Under the pieces are notes generated by a model. The model saw only the letters and a list, made by a program, of their open reading frames with translations. It ran no database searches and was not told where the DNA came from. This document shows, piece after piece, positions 48,865 through 51,924 of a stretch of DNA of 51,924 bases; the stretch's first letter is position 1, and the number at the start of each line of letters is the position of its first letter. Source of the DNA: CANNDT01 sp945876205 (GTDB lineage Bacteria; Acidobacteriota; Vicinamibacteria; Vicinamibacterales; UBA2999); NCBI GenBank assembly GCA_947503365.1, contig CANNDT010000024.1, forward strand, positions 1-51,924, read 5' to 3'. Both the position numbers and the translations under genes were made by a program.

Positions 48865-49356
48865 ATGCGAACCGTGAACTGGCTCTTTATCGTCAGCGTC
48901 GCGCTGTTTATCAGCGGGATCGGCTTTGTGATCGCGTCGGCGCGCACCGCGCGGTCGGCCGCGCCTGCTGCCGAGGTGGCCGTCGTGACAATCCCGGTGG
49001 CAAGCGTCAAGCAAATCATGGGCGCCATCACCGGTCCGGCCGCCAACGTGATCTACGGCGCCGTCTCGACGTCGGTGACGGCGGCAGGCATCAAGGAAGT
49101 CGCTCCCCAGACCGACGAGGAGTGGGCGGTGGTCGGCAACAACGCCGCCGCGCTAGCCGAGTCGGCGAACATGATGATGACCGACGGGCGCGCCATCGAC
49201 AACGGCGACTGGATGAAATTCTCTCAACAGCTCCTCGACACGTCGAAAGAGGCGATCAAGGCCGTCGACGCCAAAAGCGCGATCGGTATTCTCGACGCCG
49301 GCGGACCGATCAACGAGACGTGTGACAACTGCCATGAAAAGTATCAGCGCCAATAA
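48865..49356 (+). CDS. Monoheme c-type cytochrome (paralogue of the 4601 gene)
   Basis: The 163-residue protein has an N-terminal membrane/signal helix (NWLFIVSVALFISGIGFVIA), a helical body with PQTDEEWAVVGNNAAALAESANMMM, and a C-terminal CDNCHEKYQRQ haem c motif. The shared TDEEW block, following helix and terminal CxNCH show common ancestry with the lipoprotein at 4601, though this one is anchored by its helix rather than a lipid. It directly precedes the second HupE copy (which starts inside its last codons), suggesting an electron-transfer or metal-redox role linked to that transporter. Confidence 0.75.
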   Translation: MRTVNWLFIVSVALFISGIGFVIASARTARSAAPAAEVAVVTIPVASVKQIMGAITGPAANVIYGAVSTSVTAAGIKEVAPQTDEEWAVVGNNAAALAESANMMMTDGRAIDNGDWMKFSQQLLDTSKEAIKAVDAKSAIGILDAGGPINETCDNCHEKYQRQ

Positions 49357-50044
49357 GCGAACGCTGCTGCGGGCGGCGGTGACGCTGCTGCTGCTCGGCG
49401 CATGTTCCGTGGGCCTGAACGCTCACGGCGTATCGGGCAAGGATGCCGTGTTTCTGCAAGGTCTCCAGGGCCGGGCGATCGGCCCGATGTTGTACCTGGG
49501 AGCCAAGCATATGGTCACCGGATACGACCACCTCCTGTTCCTCGTCGGCGTCATCTTCTTCCTCTACAAGCTCAAGGACGTCCTCCTCTACGTCAGCCTG
49601 TTCACCATCGGGCACAGCGTGACGCTGCTCGCCGGCGTCCTCGGTGGTGTTCACGCCAATCCGTACATCATCGACGCGATCATCGGTTTTTCGGTGGTCT
49701 ACAAGGCGTTCGAGAACATGGACGGGTTCAGGCGCTTCTTCGGTTTCCAGCCGAACACTCGCGTGGCGGTGCTGATCTTCGGCCTCTTCCACGGCTTCGG
49801 CCTCGCTACCAAGCTCCAGGACTTCGCGTTGTCGCCGAACGGGCTCGTCGCCAACATCGTCAGCTTCAACGTCGGAGTGGAGATCGGCCAGGGCCTGGCG
49901 CTCACGGCGATCCTCATCGTCCTCAGCTACTGGCGGACGCGGAGCGGTTTCTTTCGTCACGCGTTCGCGACCAATGCGGTGGTCATGGCGTGCGGCTTCC
50001 TGCTGGTCGGCTACCAGCTCTCGGCATATTTCCTGGCGGTGTGA
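49334..50044 (+). CDS. HupE/UreJ-family metal transporter (copy 2)
   Basis: The 236-residue protein has a signal-like leader (LLLLGACSVGLNAHG) and six or so helices with the same hallmarks as copy 1: GAKHMVTGYDHLLFLVGVIFFL, LFTIGHSVTLLAGVLGG, FGLFHGFGLATKL, and SFNVGVEIGQGLALTAIL. ATG 49334 overlaps the end of the cytochrome gene by 23 bp; GTG 49322 in the same frame is an alternative. The anchor protein gene follows 3 bp after the stop. Likely nickel or cobalt permease by family. Confidence 0.85.
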   Translation: MKSISANKRTLLRAAVTLLLLGACSVGLNAHGVSGKDAVFLQGLQGRAIGPMLYLGAKHMVTGYDHLLFLVGVIFFLYKLKDVLLYVSLFTIGHSVTLLAGVLGGVHANPYIIDAIIGFSVVYKAFENMDGFRRFFGFQPNTRVAVLIFGLFHGFGLATKLQDFALSPNGLVANIVSFNVGVEIGQGLALTAILIVLSYWRTRSGFFRHAFATNAVVMACGFLLVGYQLSAYFLAV

Positions 50045-50047
50045 CGC

Positions 50048-50662
50048 ATGACGACAGAGACTCCGAACGTAACCGAAGCGAGGCAGCGGATCGCCGTGGC
50101 GGCTGGCGCGGCGCTTCTGGCTGCCGGACTGGTTCTCGTGATGTTCGTGATGCCCGCCGAATTCGCGGTGGATCCGCTCGGCGTCGGTGCGAAATCAGGG
50201 CTAATGCCGCTTGGCGTCACGGGGCAGCAGGTGGACGCTCTCGAGTCGAGCAAGGGCGCCGGGGCGGCGGTGGGACAGGCGATCATCGTGGCGCAGGAGA
50301 AGCCGTTTCAGCAGGAGACCGTCGACTTCAAGCTCGCGCCGGGTGAAGGGATGGAATACAAGTACCGCCTCGACAAGGGGGAGGCGCTGCTATATTCGTG
50401 GATGTCGACGGCTCCGGTCGATTACGAGCTGCACGCAGAACCGGACGGCGCGCCGCGTGGCTACGCGCAAAGCTACGAGAAGATTCCGCAGCGTAGCGGG
50501 GCGTCAGGAACGTTGGCCGCCCCGTTCGCGGGGATCCACGGCTGGTACTGGGAAAACAAGACCGGCCAGGAGGTCACCGTCACGTTGACGGCGTCTGGCT
50601 TCTACAACATGTCCCACGAATTCCGCGGCAACGCCCCCACGAAAAACAAGGTGTTCCAGTAG
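50048..50662 (+). CDS. Transmembrane anchor protein paired with HupE (copy 3 of 3)
   Basis: The 204-residue paralogue has an N-terminal helix (about 14-35), the tag MPAEFAVDPLGVGAKSGL, and the periplasmic domain GMEYKYRLDKGEALLYSWMSTAPVDYELHAEPDG, APFAGIHGWYWENKTGQEVTVTLTASGFYNMSHEF. It is the third gene of the cytochrome-HupE-anchor unit and stops 22 bp from the convergent DUF1259 gene. The conserved aromatic and His residues of the GIHGWYWEN block are shared by all three copies and are the best candidates for a functional site. Confidence 0.75.
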   Translation: MTTETPNVTEARQRIAVAAGAALLAAGLVLVMFVMPAEFAVDPLGVGAKSGLMPLGVTGQQVDALESSKGAGAAVGQAIIVAQEKPFQQETVDFKLAPGEGMEYKYRLDKGEALLYSWMSTAPVDYELHAEPDGAPRGYAQSYEKIPQRSGASGTLAAPFAGIHGWYWENKTGQEVTVTLTASGFYNMSHEFRGNAPTKNKVFQ

Positions 50663-50683
50663 ACACTCCAATCGGGAAGATCG

Positions 50684-51589
50684 TTAGTGCGCCGCGGCGG
50701 GCGGCTTTCCCAGCAGGTCGACCGCGGCGCGGACGCCTGTCGCCAGTGTGGCCGCCGGGCCCTTCCCCCAGTAGTGCAGGAAGATCACCGTCGGACGTGG
50801 GCCGGTCATGTGGTGATGAATTGCCACCACCTCGAGACCGTTCGCGCGGAGTGTCTTGAGCACAGGCGTGACCTCCGTCTCGAGCATCGCCACATCACCC
50901 GCGACGACGGCGGATTCATTCGAGCCGAAGAAGGCCGCCCACGTATTGAGGCCCATGCGCGCATCGATCGCGGCGCCCATCTCGCGGAGGTTGATGTCAG
51001 GGCGGCCGATCGTGATCTTATAGACCTGACCGGTCTGCTCGCCAGGCGAGCCAATCGTCGCGCTCAACTTCGCGGTGTCGAGCGGGCCCGCCGTGACCGA
51101 GCCGTCGGCGCGGCCGGTGCTCGCGGTGGCCGGCGCCTTGCCGATCAGGTCGAGGGCCGGCTTGATCCGCCTCGTGATGTCCGCAGATGTTCCGTGCCCG
51201 TGCACATGCATGTAGAAGATGCGCGGCGTCTCGTGAAAGAAGTGGTTGTGCAGCGCGGTGACGTCGAGCCCTTGCTCGAGCACGGCTGACATCACGGGAT
51301 TTACTTCGGTCTCCATCAGCACGAGATCGCCCATCATCACGTCCATGCCTCCATCACCCTTCGTCAGCGCAATCCAGCCACCGTAGCCGAACGGGGTGGG
51401 TGTCGCGACGCCGTCAACGACCACGTTCAGATCGTTGCGCGGAATGTTGACTTTGAGGACGCCGTCCTTGAAGTCGCCCTGCCGGCCCAGATCCTTCAAT
51501 ACCGCGGCGTAGTTGGCGGGCATGTCCTGCGCCGCTGCGAACTGAACGCCGGCGAGCAAGAGCACGAACGGAAGAAATCGTGGTTTCAT
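50684..51589 (-). CDS. Exported protein with two DUF1259 (LppY/LpqO-like) domains
   Basis: The 301-residue protein has a signal peptide (1-22, FAAAQ) and two tandem DUF1259 units. The first contains MGDLVLMETEVNPVMSAVLEQGLDVTALHNHFFHETPRIFYMHVHGHG and the second AGDVAMLETEVTPVLKTLRANGLEVVAIHHHMTGPRPTVIFLHYWGKG. The repeated E-TEV, HNH/HHH and final HxHG/HYWG residues could form a metal site in each copy. ATG 51589 starts the signal peptide; the upstream extension is not protein-like. It is divergent from the propeller lipoprotein. The function of DUF1259 is not established. Confidence 0.85.
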   Translation of the reverse strand: MKPRFLPFVLLLAGVQFAAAQDMPANYAAVLKDLGRQGDFKDGVLKVNIPRNDLNVVVDGVATPTPFGYGGWIALTKGDGGMDVMMGDLVLMETEVNPVMSAVLEQGLDVTALHNHFFHETPRIFYMHVHGHGTSADITRRIKPALDLIGKAPATASTGRADGSVTAGPLDTAKLSATIGSPGEQTGQVYKITIGRPDINLREMGAAIDARMGLNTWAAFFGSNESAVVAGDVAMLETEVTPVLKTLRANGLEVVAIHHHMTGPRPTVIFLHYWGKGPAATLATGVRAAVDLLGKPPAAAH

Positions 51590-51636
51590 GTAGCCGATCG
51601 TAATGCCGGCAGCCGAGGCTGCACAGGAGGAAATGC

Positions 51637-51924
51637 ATGATCGTGGCACGGTCGCTGATCGTCCTCGCGTTGGTCGGTGCGGGAGCCTGTTCTCGTCAGC
51701 CACCCGCCTCATCCGAGAGCGTGCCGACGTCGACCGCCTCGGCAGCAACCGAAGGTTCGGCCGGGCAACTCTTCGTCACCAATGAGCGCTCCGGCGATCT
51801 GAGCATCATCGACCTCGCCACCGAGCGCGTGGTCGCGACGGTACCGCTCGGCAAGCGGCCGCGCGGCATCCAGGTGAGTCCCGATCACACCCTGCTCTAT
51901 GTGGCGCTGAGCGGATCGCCGATC
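51637..51924 (+). CDS. YVTN-type beta-propeller lipoprotein, N-terminal part (partial at window edge)
   Basis: Ninety-six codons are visible: a lipobox (LVGAGACSRQ, cysteine about residue 18), a Ser/Thr-rich linker and the first propeller blades (LFVTNERSGDLSIIDLATERVVATVPLG; GIQVSPDHTLLYVALSG). It is the same general family as the propeller at 26101. CAGGAGGAA lies 5 bp before ATG 51637. The gene continues beyond the window, so its length and any C-terminal cytochrome domain cannot be judged. Confidence 0.8.
   Translation, partial: MIVARSLIVLALVGAGACSRQPPASSESVPTSTASAATEGSAGQLFVTNERSGDLSIIDLATERVVATVPLGKRPRGIQVSPDHTLLYVALSGSPI

Overview
The window is GC-rich DNA that most resembles Acidobacteriota of the Vicinamibacteria type. 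This is an inference from gene style: TonB receptors with N-terminal carboxypeptidase-regulatory-like domains, dense metal and envelope transport genes, and dispersed GC-rich hairpin repeats. I saw no rRNA, tRNA, CRISPR array or phage genes. A 3' piece of an IS3-type insertion occupies the extreme left end.

Layout. (1) 1-1.8 kb: IS3-like orfA end inserted in an SGNH/GDSL hydrolase gene, then an exported metallo-beta-lactamase-fold protein. (2) 1.9-5.2 kb: a minus-strand unit of a degenerate mannosyl-3-phosphoglycerate-phosphatase-like protein, a HisKA_3 histidine kinase and a NarL/FixJ response regulator, with a divergent monoheme c-type cytochrome lipoprotein. (3) 5.2-21.9 kb: a tetrapyrrole/corrinoid block. 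It holds a translationally coupled TonB receptor - MotA/ExbB - DUF2149 - envelope CobN-like chelatase operon of HmuS type, a divergent PepSY membrane protein, cobQ-cbiZ-cobD (corrinoid salvage), a cobalamin riboswitch, a BtuB-like receptor and a second PepSY membrane protein. (4) 21.9-34.0 kb: another TonB receptor, divergent from porin - YVTN propeller - mini-adaptor - CusA-like RND - lipoprotein - duplicated-domain unknown - frameshifted outer-membrane protein. (5) 34.1-38.8 kb: a minus-strand sulfide/persulfide operon (ArsR-rhodanese regulator, MFS, DsrE-like, SQR, rhodanese-persulfide dioxygenase). (6) 39-50.7 kb: a heavy-metal region in which czcCBA plus YcnI-like and accessory genes is flanked on both sides by HupE/UreJ + membrane-anchor protein modules; the right-hand copy carries a paralogue of the 4.6 kb cytochrome. 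(7) 50.7-51.9 kb: a DUF1259 protein and the start of a YVTN-propeller lipoprotein.

How the parts may work together. Regions 3, 4 and 6 look like an uptake, handling and efflux economy for metals and metallated tetrapyrroles. The strongest link between them is a direct-repeat element, (T/G)TCAG-N6-(T/G)TCAG (11-bp period), which I see upstream of five separate transcription units: the cytochrome, the TonB-CobN operon, both divergent units at 24.2-24.4 kb, and HupE-anchor. In each case it sits 21-23 bp upstream of a plausible -10 hexamer, as expected for an OmpR/PhoB-type activator site. The regulator is not in this window; the only response regulator here is NarL-type.

Several genes are visibly abnormal: the IS-interrupted hydrolase, the phosphatase-like protein lacking its nucleophile region, a CusA with a 76-residue tandem duplication, an adaptor lacking its hairpin, a frameshifted outer-membrane protein, and two genes with hairpin repeats inserted in frame. 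All family assignments were made by reading the sequence, with no database search.
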